Below, piece by piece: positions 31,736 to 38,704 of a stretch of DNA of 41,213 nt (within the stretch, counting starts at the first letter, position 1; the number at the start of each line of letters is the position of its first letter). Made by a program: the position numbers and the translations under genes. Source of the DNA: DASZCR01 sp035942915 (GTDB lineage Bacteria; Acidobacteriota; Blastocatellia; Pyrinomonadales; Pyrinomonadaceae). The stretch is taken from contig DASZCR010000186.1 in NCBI GenBank assembly GCA_035942915.1, positions 1-41,213 of the forward strand. Reading direction: 5' to 3'. Below the pieces are notes generated by a model. That model saw nothing but the letters and a program-made list of their open reading frames with translations, was not told the DNA's origin and ran no database searches.

Positions 31736-33805
31736 ATGAGCGCGTCTTCCACGACGAAAGAATCAAGACCGACGGCCGAACTCGACCGTCTCTGCATCAA
31801 CACCATCCGCACGCTCTCGCTCGACGCCGTGCAACAGGCCGAGTCGGGTCATCCGGGTCTGCCGCTCGGCTGTGCGCCGATGGCCTACGTCCTCTGGACG
31901 CGCTTTCTCAGACACAACCCGCGCAACCCGAAGTGGGCGGGGCGCGACCGTTTCCTGCTCTCGGCAGGTCACGGCTCGATGCTGCTCTACGCGCTGCTCC
32001 ATCTGACGGGCTACGACCTGCCTCTGGAGGAACTCAAGAACTTTCGTCAGTGGGACTCGAAGACGCCGGGGCATCCTGAGTACGGGCTGACGCCCGGCGT
32101 CGAAATCACGACGGGGCCGCTCGGTCAGGGTTTTGCCAACGGCGTCGGCATGGCGATGGGCGCGGCTCATCTCGCCAGCCGCTTCAACCGCGAGGGCTTT
32201 CCGCTGATTAACTCTTACATCTATTCAATCGTCTCCGACGGCGACCTGATGGAAGGCGTCGCCGCGGAAGCCGCCTCGCTCGCCGGACACCTCAAACTCG
32301 GCAATCTCATCTATCTCTACGACGACAATCAGGTGACCATCGAAGGCTTCACCTCGCTCGCCTTCACGGAGGACGTGCCCGCGCGCTTTCGCGCCTACGG
32401 CTGGCACACGCTGACGGTCGAAGACGGTAACGACCTCGACGCCATCGAGCAGGCAATTACCGAAGCGCAGAGCGTCACCGACAGACCGTCTCTCATCTCC
32501 GTCAAGACCACCATCGGTTTCGGGATGCCGACGCAGGGCACGCGCAAGGCGCACTCGGACGCGCCCGGCGAGGAGGCCGTGCGCGCCACCAACCGCGCAC
32601 ACGGCTGGCCTGAAGACGAAACCTTCCGCGTGCCGGAAGAAGCACGCGCGCACTTCGGCACGGCCGTCGAGCGCGGCGCTCGTCAGGAGGCGGAGTGGAA
32701 CGCGCTGGTCGAACGTTACGAGCAGACGCATCCCGAACTCGGTCGCGCCTTCGCCGAGACGATGAGCGGCGCGCTGCCCGACGGGTGGGAGTCTCACCTG
32801 CCGTCGTTTGCGGAGGCGAAGCCTGCGGCGACGCGCGTCTACTCCGGCGAAATCATCAACGCGCTTGCGCCGCAGATGCCGATGCTCATCGGCGGCTCGG
32901 CCGACCTCGGCGTCTCGAACAACACGGACATCAAAGAGGGCGGCAGTTTTCAGCACGGCTCTTATCAAGGCCGCATCATTCACTTCGGCGTGCGCGAGCA
33001 CGCGATGGGTGCGACGATGACGGGCATCAGCCTCAACGGCGGTCTGATTCCCTTCGGCGGCACGTTCCTCACCTTCTCCGACTACATGAAACCGGCCGTC
33101 CGCCTCGCCGCGCTCTCCGAAGTGCAGGTCATCTACGTCTTCACGCACGATTCGGTCGGACTCGGAGAGGACGGCCCCACGCATCAACCAATCGAACACC
33201 TCGCGGGCTTGCGCGCCATCCCTCATCTGCACGTCGTCCGCCCGGCCGACGCGCACGAAACGCGCGAGGCGTGGCGGCACGCCATCCTGCGACGCCACGC
33301 CCCCACGGCGCTCATCCTCACGCGCCAGAAAGTGCCGCTCATCGACCGCACGACCTACGCTGCGGCCGAAGGCGCGCGACGCGGCGCATACATCCTCGCC
33401 GAAGCGACGGACGACGCGGGACAGACTGACGACGCGGGACAGACGGCGACGCCCGCTCTCATCATCCTCGCCACCGGCTCCGAAGTCTCGCTCGCCCTCG
33501 ACGCGCGCACACAGTTGCAGGCGCAGGGCATCCCGACGCGCGTCGTCTCGATGCCCTGTTGGGAACTGTTCGAGGAGCAGAGCGCGGACTACCGCGAGAG
33601 CGTCATCCCGCGCAGCGTGCGCGCGCGGCTCGGCGTCGAAGCAGGCTCACGGCTCGGTTGGGACAGGTACACGGGCGATGCCGGTGATGTTATCAGCCTT
33701 GAGCGATTCGGCGCGTCCGCGCCCGGCGCGACGGCGCTGAAGAATCTCGGCTTCAACGTCGAGCACGTCGTCGAGCGCGGACGCGCACTCGTCGCAGGCG
33801 CGTAA
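31736..33805 (+). CDS. tkt: Transketolase
   Basis: A 689-residue transketolase. Residue H39 in ESGHPGLPLGCAPMAYVLW and GHGSMLLYALLHLTGY form the substrate pocket. The ThDP motif is VSDGDLMEGVAAEAASLAGHLKLGNLIYLYDDNQVTIEG. The pyrimidine domain has FHFGVREHAMGATMTGISLNGG-like residues (HFGVREHAMGA) and THDSVGLGEDGPTHQPIEHLAGLRAIP. The C-terminal domain starts near 545. It interconverts sugar phosphates in the non-oxidative pentose phosphate pathway. Next to a gluconate-type kinase and rpiB it completes a small pentose-phosphate group. GAGGA before the ATG supports the start. A short tandem repeat near residue 560 (TDDAGQ twice) is a minor oddity. Confidence 0.97.
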   Translation: MSASSTTKESRPTAELDRLCINTIRTLSLDAVQQAESGHPGLPLGCAPMAYVLWTRFLRHNPRNPKWAGRDRFLLSAGHGSMLLYALLHLTGYDLPLEELKNFRQWDSKTPGHPEYGLTPGVEITTGPLGQGFANGVGMAMGAAHLASRFNREGFPLINSYIYSIVSDGDLMEGVAAEAASLAGHLKLGNLIYLYDDNQVTIEGFTSLAFTEDVPARFRAYGWHTLTVEDGNDLDAIEQAITEAQSVTDRPSLISVKTTIGFGMPTQGTRKAHSDAPGEEAVRATNRAHGWPEDETFRVPEEARAHFGTAVERGARQEAEWNALVERYEQTHPELGRAFAETMSGALPDGWESHLPSFAEAKPAATRVYSGEIINALAPQMPMLIGGSADLGVSNNTDIKEGGSFQHGSYQGRIIHFGVREHAMGATMTGISLNGGLIPFGGTFLTFSDYMKPAVRLAALSEVQVIYVFTHDSVGLGEDGPTHQPIEHLAGLRAIPHLHVVRPADAHETREAWRHAILRRHAPTALILTRQKVPLIDRTTYAAAEGARRGAYILAEATDDAGQTDDAGQTATPALIILATGSEVSLALDARTQLQAQGIPTRVVSMPCWELFEEQSADYRESVIPRSVRARLGVEAGSRLGWDRYTGDAGDVISLERFGASAPGATALKNLGFNVEHVVERGRALVAGA

Positions 33806-33849
33806 GATTGTTCGTGGAACTTTCGCGCCGCGCACCTCAAATCACAGGT

Positions 33850-35217
33850 ATGCGCAACACGACGCACGTCCTCCTGCTCTCGCTCTGCCTCGTCCTTCCC
33901 GTCGCGGCGCAACGCGTGCGGCGCGAGCGCGTAGACGCTTACGCCGTCGTGGCCGAGGTCGCGCGTCTCGCCTCGCGCACCTCCTTCTGGCCCGGCTTCG
34001 ACCCGCGCCGCGTGCCCGTCGAAATCTACAACGGCCACACGACGCTGCTCTTCAACCACCCGTCGCCTCCCGCCGAGTTCATCTCGCTTTCGTCTCGACA
34101 GGGCGTGTGGGCGTTCCCCGGCCGACACGAGACGGTGACGGCCAATGCTCCCGTCAAGCTGAACGGCGTCTGGACGGCGACGGTGATGCTTGAACAGTCC
34201 GAGCGGCGTTCGCTGCGCGAGCGTGCCGCGCTTGTCCTCCATGAGATGTTCCACGTCTTCCAGCGCGAGCGCCATCCAGATTGGGTCGGCAACGAGTTGG
34301 AACTCTTCACCTATCCATTTGAAGATGCGCCACTGCTCGCCCTGAGACGCGCCGAGACCGAGACGCTCAGGCTGGCCGAGAGAGCACTCGGACAACATGA
34401 GGCCGCCTGTTGGGCGCGGCTCGCTCTTGAGCGGCGGCGCGAGCGTTTCGCGCGTCTGAGCGAAGGCGCGGCGGCGTATGAACGCGCGCTCGAACTGAAC
34501 GAAGGTCTGGCGCGCTACGTCGAGGCGCGTGCGACCGGCGCGCTGGTGTCTGACCTGAGTCCGCAGGAGTTTGCGGCCGACGAAGTTCGCAGGCGCGGTT
34601 ACGCCACCGGCCACGCGCTCGCCCTGCTTCTCGAACGCTTCGCGCCGAACTGGATGAGCCGCGTCGAATCCGAACGCGGCATCTCGCTCGACCGGCTGTT
34701 GACGGAAGTGCTGCCGACTCCGCCGCGTCACAGAGCGCGTTGCCGCCTGCCCGCTTCGTTTGCAGCCGACGCGCAGAGGCGCGCCGAAGTGGAGGTCGCC
34801 GCGCTCGTCGCACGCCGGGAGAGGCTCCGGCGCGAGTTCGAGACGCAGCCGGGCTGGAAGGTCGTGGTCGAGGCCGACCCTTCCGCGCCGCTCTGGCCGC
34901 AAGGCTTCGACCCCTTAAACGTCCAACGTCTCGGCGCGGCCTCCGTCCTGCACACGCGCCACCTCAAGCTCGGCAACGACGCGGGCGCGATAGAGATTCT
35001 CGACCGACACTCGCTCACAGAAGGCGCGGGCGCGCACCCGCTCTTCAACGGCGTGCGACAGATGACGCTCGGCGGCCTCGACGCAGAGCCTTCGGTCGAG
35101 GAGTCCGAAGGCCGTGTCACGTTGAGCGCCGCAGGCGTGCGCGCAGAGTTTCGCGGGGCGCGCGTCGAGCGTTCGGCGCGCACCGTCACGTTGCGTCTCG
35201 GCCGCCCCGCGCAGTGA
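33850..35217 (+). CDS. Secreted gluzincin-like protein with HExxH motif, function unknown
   Basis: A 455-residue protein. MRNTTHVLLLSLCLVLPVAAQ is a signal peptide ending in AAQ. The zinc-binding helix H131-E-M-F-H135 (RAALVLHEMFHVFQRERHP) is followed by ELNEGLARYVEAR, where E218 is well placed as third ligand, as in gluzincins. The C-terminal half (about 300-455) is a beta-rich part (NVQRLGAASVLHTRHLKLGN, GRVTLSAAGVRAEFRGARV) with no recognised domain. It is likely a periplasmic or secreted metallopeptidase, but no known family name is clear. The ATG at 33850 is preferred for the signal peptide; the ribosome binding site is weak. It sits 44 bases after the transketolase stop and 58 before rpiB, so it is co-directional with, but functionally unlike, its neighbours. 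Confidence 0.8.
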   Translation: MRNTTHVLLLSLCLVLPVAAQRVRRERVDAYAVVAEVARLASRTSFWPGFDPRRVPVEIYNGHTTLLFNHPSPPAEFISLSSRQGVWAFPGRHETVTANAPVKLNGVWTATVMLEQSERRSLRERAALVLHEMFHVFQRERHPDWVGNELELFTYPFEDAPLLALRRAETETLRLAERALGQHEAACWARLALERRRERFARLSEGAAAYERALELNEGLARYVEARATGALVSDLSPQEFAADEVRRRGYATGHALALLLERFAPNWMSRVESERGISLDRLLTEVLPTPPRHRARCRLPASFAADAQRRAEVEVAALVARRERLRREFETQPGWKVVVEADPSAPLWPQGFDPLNVQRLGAASVLHTRHLKLGNDAGAIEILDRHSLTEGAGAHPLFNGVRQMTLGGLDAEPSVEESEGRVTLSAAGVRAEFRGARVERSARTVTLRLGRPAQ

Positions 35218-35275
35218 TAATCGTGCGGACAAACGCAGTCGGACTCATCTCTCTTTCAGTATGGAGGCCGGACAG

Positions 35276-35740
35276 GTGAAGATTGCCGTCGGAGCAGACC
35301 ACGCGGGATTCCCTTTGAACGAGCGTCTCATCGAGGAACTGCGGGCGCAGGGGCACGAGGTCGAAGACTTCGGGACGCACGACGGTTCGCGCCCGGACGA
35401 TTATCCCGATTACGCGCGTCTGGTCGGAGAGGCTGTGCGCGAGGGACGCGCGGAGCTTGGCGTCATCGTCTGCGGGAGCGGCGCGGGCGTCGTCGTCGCC
35501 GCCAACAAGCTGCGAGGCGTGCGCGCGGTTCTCTGCGCCGACACCTACACGGCGCGACAGTCGCGCGAGCACGACGATTGCAACGTCCTCTGTCTCGGCG
35601 CGCGCGTCATCGGCGTCGAACTCGCGCTCGAACTGCTGCGCGCCTTCGTCTCATCCAGCTTCAACGGCGAGGAGCGCCACCGCCGACGCCTCGCCAAAGT
35701 CCTCGACCTCGAACGCCGCGAAACAGCAGGACAGGATTGA
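35276..35740 (+). CDS. rpiB: Ribose-5-phosphate isomerase B
   Basis: A 154-residue RpiB/LacAB protein. The N-terminal KIAVGADHAGFPLNERLIEEL holds the phosphate-binding D8-H9. The catalytic Cys is C66 in GVIVCGSGAGVVVAANK, and HDDCNVLCLGARVIG follows. It converts ribose-5-phosphate and ribulose-5-phosphate. I choose the GTG at 35276 because GGAGG lies eight bases upstream (35264-35268) and the protein then starts with the conserved strand. An ATG at 35261 would add five residues but has no ribosome binding site. It belongs with transketolase in this pentose-phosphate group. A repeat follows directly after the stop. Confidence 0.94.
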   Translation: MKIAVGADHAGFPLNERLIEELRAQGHEVEDFGTHDGSRPDDYPDYARLVGEAVREGRAELGVIVCGSGAGVVVAANKLRGVRAVLCADTYTARQSREHDDCNVLCLGARVIGVELALELLRAFVSSSFNGEERHRRRLAKVLDLERRETAGQD

Positions 35741-35790
35741 TTCATCGGTTCATCGCCCCATTGGTTCATTGACTCAATCAATCAGTCCTC
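35739..35790. repeat. Degenerate octamer/heptamer array (GGTTCAT) with inverted ends
   Basis: After the rpiB stop, units TTCATCGG, TTCATCGC, CCCATTGG and TTCATTGA follow each other (35742-35773), then CTCAATCAATCAGTCC. GATTGATT at the left end pairs with AATCAATC at the right. The period is eight here, but the inverted layout matches the heptamer elements. Confidence 0.65.
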
Positions 35791-35834
35791 CCCTCCGGTT
35801 GCATATCCGTCTCCGATGTCTTAAAACAGGGGTG

Positions 35835-36689
35835 ATGTTTGTCGAGAGCAAGGTCAAGACGAAGCTGCTGCGCCAGATGGGCGAGGCGATTAAAGACTTC
35901 GGGATGATTGAGGAAGGCGACCGCGTGATGGTCTGCCTGTCGGGCGGCAAGGACAGCTACACGATGCTCGACCTCCTGCTTGACGTGCAGAAGCGCGCGC
36001 CCGTCAACTTCCAAATCCTCGCCGTCAACCTCGACCAGAAGCAGCCCAACTTTCCCGCCGATGTCCTGCCCGCATACCTGACATCAATCGGCGTCCCCTT
36101 TCGCATCGTCGAGCGCGACACCTACTCGGTCGTCAAACGGCTCGTTCCCGAAGGCAAGACTTTCTGCTCGGTCTGCTCGCGTCTGCGGCGCGGCATCCTC
36201 TATCAGACGGCCGTCGAGGAAGGCTGCACCAAAATCGCGCTCGGCCATCACTCGGACGACATCACGGCGACCTTTCTCCTGAACCTCTTCTTCATCGGCA
36301 CACTCAAGGCGATGCCGCCCATCCTGCGTTCGGACGACGGGCGCAACACGGTGATTCGCCCGCTCGCCTACTGCCGCGAGTCGGACATTGCCGAGTACGC
36401 CGCGCAGAAGAACTTTCCCATCATCCCGTGCGACCTCTGCGGCTCACAAACCAATCTCAAACGCGCGCGCGTGAAGCGGCTTGTCGCGGAATTGGAGAAG
36501 GAGATTCCACACGTCCGCGCGTCGATGCTGACGGCGCTCACCAACGTCATCCCCTCGCACCTGCTCGACCCGTCGCTCTTTGACTTCAAACGTCTGCGCG
36601 CCGCGACCGGCGACGTGGAAGCCGAACTCGACGCCGCGCTCGGCCACGCAGACGCAACGGAAACACCCGCTCTCGTCTCCCTCGGATAA
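35835..36689 (+). CDS. ttcA: tRNA 2-thiocytidine(32) synthetase TtcA
   Basis: A 284-residue PP-loop ATPase. The ATP motif SGGKDS is at 36-41. Cysteine pairs C112/C115 (FCSVC) and C200/C203 (PCDLC) hold the iron-sulfur cluster, and ALGHHSDDITATFLLNLFF is typical of TtcA. It thiolates cytidine 32 of some tRNAs. AGGGGTG lies directly before the ATG at 35835. The first codons (MFVESKVKTKLLRQMGEAI) match the family start. The open frame further upstream overlaps rpiB and is not real. The histone-tail gene starts 16 bases after its stop. Confidence 0.93.
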   Translation: MFVESKVKTKLLRQMGEAIKDFGMIEEGDRVMVCLSGGKDSYTMLDLLLDVQKRAPVNFQILAVNLDQKQPNFPADVLPAYLTSIGVPFRIVERDTYSVVKRLVPEGKTFCSVCSRLRRGILYQTAVEEGCTKIALGHHSDDITATFLLNLFFIGTLKAMPPILRSDDGRNTVIRPLAYCRESDIAEYAAQKNFPIIPCDLCGSQTNLKRARVKRLVAELEKEIPHVRASMLTALTNVIPSHLLDPSLFDFKRLRAATGDVEAELDAALGHADATETPALVSLG

Positions 36690-36705
36690 GCCCGCGACAC
36701 GAGCC

Positions 36706-37884
36706 ATGCCGACCAAGACCGCGCCGAAGCGCGCTACCCGAAGCACGAAGAAGAGCACGAAGAAGAGCGCCAAGAAGAGCGCGCCGAAGAGCGCCTCGCA
36801 ACGCGCAACGAAGAAGGCGACGAGAAAGAGCGCGTCCAAACCGGCATCCAAGTCAACATCGAAGTCAACTTCCAGACCGGCATCCAAGTCCGCGTCTAAA
36901 TCCGCGTCTAAGTCTGCAAGCAAGGCTGTTCAGAGTGCGGCGGTTAAGAAGAAGGCTGTTCAGAGCAAGGCTGTTCAGAGCAAAGCTCCTCAAGCTCGGA
37001 CGGAGGCGCTCGACCTGAGTGGTCTGCCCGCCAGTTCGGTCATGCGTTACGCGTGCGTGCTGTGTCTGGCCTGCGTCTTCGACCTCTTCACCAAGCAACT
37101 CGGTCTCGCGCCGCGCACGGCCGCGACGGAAGTCAGGGGCTACGCCCCGACCATCGAGGAGTTGACGGCGAAAGAGCCTGCGCGCCCCTTCTTCAAACCG
37201 AGCGCCGAGCGACACGTGCGCTGTCCCTACTGCGACGCGGCCAAAACCTCTCACGCGCGTCTCGACACATATCGCATCGAGGGAGGCAAAGCGACCGACG
37301 CGGCGCGCCGCGCGCTTCTCAAGTCGCTGCCCGCGAAGGACGGACAATTTCAAGTTCATGAGACCAAACTGTCCGCGCGCGCAGTCTTCTTCGAGTGGCT
37401 CGACGCGCTCGGCCGGACGCTCGACTTTGAAGACGACCGCGCGTGGATGCTCTTGGTCGCGCGCGCTTATCTCGAACGGCGCGCGCCGCAAACCGACTGG
37501 CTAGAGGTCTTCGACGGCGTGCGACAGGTGCGCCGCTCGCAACGTCTCGCCGAAGGCTTCGAGCGCGACGGCGCGCGTCTCTTTCTCGCGCCCGCGCTCT
37601 ACAACGACGTGCTGCTCGTGCAATACCTCGTGAGCCGTTCGCACGCGCACGGCGGGCGCACCTTCGAGGGTCGCCTGACGCTCGTTGAACTCGTGCGGCG
37701 GATGCGCCACAGCGGCCACCTCGAAGCGCACGGCATGTCGGACGAGCGCGACCAGTTCGTCGTCCTCGAACAACTCGTCGAACAACTGACGGGCGGCGAC
37801 GCCGTCGTCAAGCTGCATTACGTGGTTGACCGCCGCGACCTCCTCGACAAAGTCAAAACCATCTCGGCGCGCTACTCCTCCTGA
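36706..37884 (+). CDS. Protein with histone H1-like Lys/Ala/Ser tail and Cys-containing unknown domain
   Basis: A 392-residue protein of two contrasting halves. Residues 1-97 are almost only Lys, Ser, Ala and Thr, with SxK and SASK steps and AVQSK repeats, like the C-terminal tails of histone H1 and bacterial HctA/AlgP proteins that bind DNA non-specifically. Residues 110-392 are a folded domain: CVLCLAC (C117, C120, C123) and CPYC (C173, C176) could form a zinc site. Then come helical parts ending LEQLVEQLTGGDAVVKLHYVVDRRDLLDKV. I do not recognise the domain. The ATG at 36706 is 16 bases after ttcA's stop and lacks a strong ribosome binding site. The tail DNA is internally repetitive (AARTCNGCRTC-type units near 36890-36920), so tail length may vary between strains. 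Confidence 0.8.
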   Translation: MPTKTAPKRATRSTKKSTKKSAKKSAPKSASQRATKKATRKSASKPASKSTSKSTSRPASKSASKSASKSASKAVQSAAVKKKAVQSKAVQSKAPQARTEALDLSGLPASSVMRYACVLCLACVFDLFTKQLGLAPRTAATEVRGYAPTIEELTAKEPARPFFKPSAERHVRCPYCDAAKTSHARLDTYRIEGGKATDAARRALLKSLPAKDGQFQVHETKLSARAVFFEWLDALGRTLDFEDDRAWMLLVARAYLERRAPQTDWLEVFDGVRQVRRSQRLAEGFERDGARLFLAPALYNDVLLVQYLVSRSHAHGGRTFEGRLTLVELVRRMRHSGHLEAHGMSDERDQFVVLEQLVEQLTGGDAVVKLHYVVDRRDLLDKVKTISARYSS

Positions 37885-38188
37885 CGAGACAAAAGTCTTG
37901 CGCTCGCGCGGAAATGGCGGCATACTTTCGTGCGTTTAGGGACTCCTGCTCTCGCGCAATTGTGGTTGATTGCGCCTGCCCACGACCGTGTGGCGACGAA
38001 GTGTTTGGCTGAGATGAGAGCGAGTTTGGTTGTCAATTCGGATAGAAGCCGCTCTCGGTTGGTGTCAGAGCACAGGGCGTGTCGCCGCTTCGTTAGGTCG
38101 CTCGCGGACTTGTCTCGAAGCCTCTCCAGTTCCTACAGTCCACGCGCCGGACGCCCCCGCGCTTCGCTTGACTTAAAAGGATAAAGAG
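37885..38188 (+). promoter_or_regulatory. 304-base leader region upstream of the RRM gene
   Basis: No gene is supported here. A hairpin GCGCAAT (37954-37960) with ATTGCGC (37969-37975) and an 8-base loop is perfect. The base composition is less GC-rich than the neighbouring coding sequence. Long leaders are usual for cold-shock-controlled RNA-binding protein genes, so this may be a regulatory 5' UTR; that is inference. AAGGA at 38177-38181 is the ribosome binding site of the RRM gene. Confidence 0.5.
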
Positions 38189-38587
38189 ATGGGTACGAAA
38201 CTTTACGTGGGAAACCTCTCCTTTCGCACAACGAGCGAAGAGTTGCGCGAACTCTTTTCGCAGGCGGGCGAGGTCGAGTCTGCCTCAGTCGTCGAAGACC
38301 GTGAGACGGGTCGCTCGCGCGGTTTCGGCTTCGTCGAGATGACGACGCAGGAAGGCGCGACGGCCGCCATCGAGCAGTTCAACGGCAAGGATTTCGGCGG
38401 TCGTAACCTGACCGTGAACGAAGCCCGGCCGAAGACTGACCGGGGTGGCGGCGGAGGCGGTGGCGGCGGTCGTGGCGGTTATGGCGGCGGCGGTGGCTAC
38501 GGTGGTGGCGGCGGCGGTGGTCGCGGAGGCGGCTACGGCGGCGGAGGCGGACGAGGGGGAGGCGGCGACCGCGAGCCGCGCTGGTAA
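38189..38587 (+). CDS. RNA-binding protein: single RRM with glycine-rich tail
   Basis: A 132-residue protein. Residues 1-80 form one RNA recognition motif with RNP2 LYVGNL (5-10) and RNP1 RGFGFVEM (44-51). Residues about 86-126 are Gly-rich with RGG and YGGGG steps, then a short DREPRW end. It resembles the Rbp proteins of cyanobacteria and other bacteria, which act as cold-induced RNA chaperones. AAGGA before the ATG supports the start. It has a long leader and is followed by a GGCAAAA heptamer element that may end its transcript. The Gly tail DNA is a GGCGGN repeat and may vary in length. Confidence 0.94.
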   Translation: MGTKLYVGNLSFRTTSEELRELFSQAGEVESASVVEDRETGRSRGFGFVEMTTQEGATAAIEQFNGKDFGGRNLTVNEARPKTDRGGGGGGGGGRGGYGGGGGYGGGGGGGRGGGYGGGGGRGGGGDREPRW

Positions 38588-38609
38588 GCTTCCGGGTTTT
38601 ATAGCCACA

Positions 38610-38688
38610 GGCTAAAAGCAAAAAGGCAAAAGCGAAGAATGTGGAGCACGTCAGTCTCCCATCTTCCTTTTGCCTTTTAACTTTGGCC
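38610..38688. repeat. Inverted pair of heptamer arrays (GGCAAAA / CTTTTGC)
   Basis: Left array 38611-38637: GCTAAAA, GCAAAAA, GGCAAAA, GCGAAG. Right part 38663-38688: CTTCC, TTTTGCC, TTTTAAC, TTTGGCC. The arms are complementary around about 25 bases. It lies between two convergent genes and gives T-rich ends on both strands, so it could act as a two-way terminator. Same unit family as at 16238-16314. Confidence 0.85.
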
Positions 38689-38704
38689 TCCGACCCGCTT
38701 CGGT

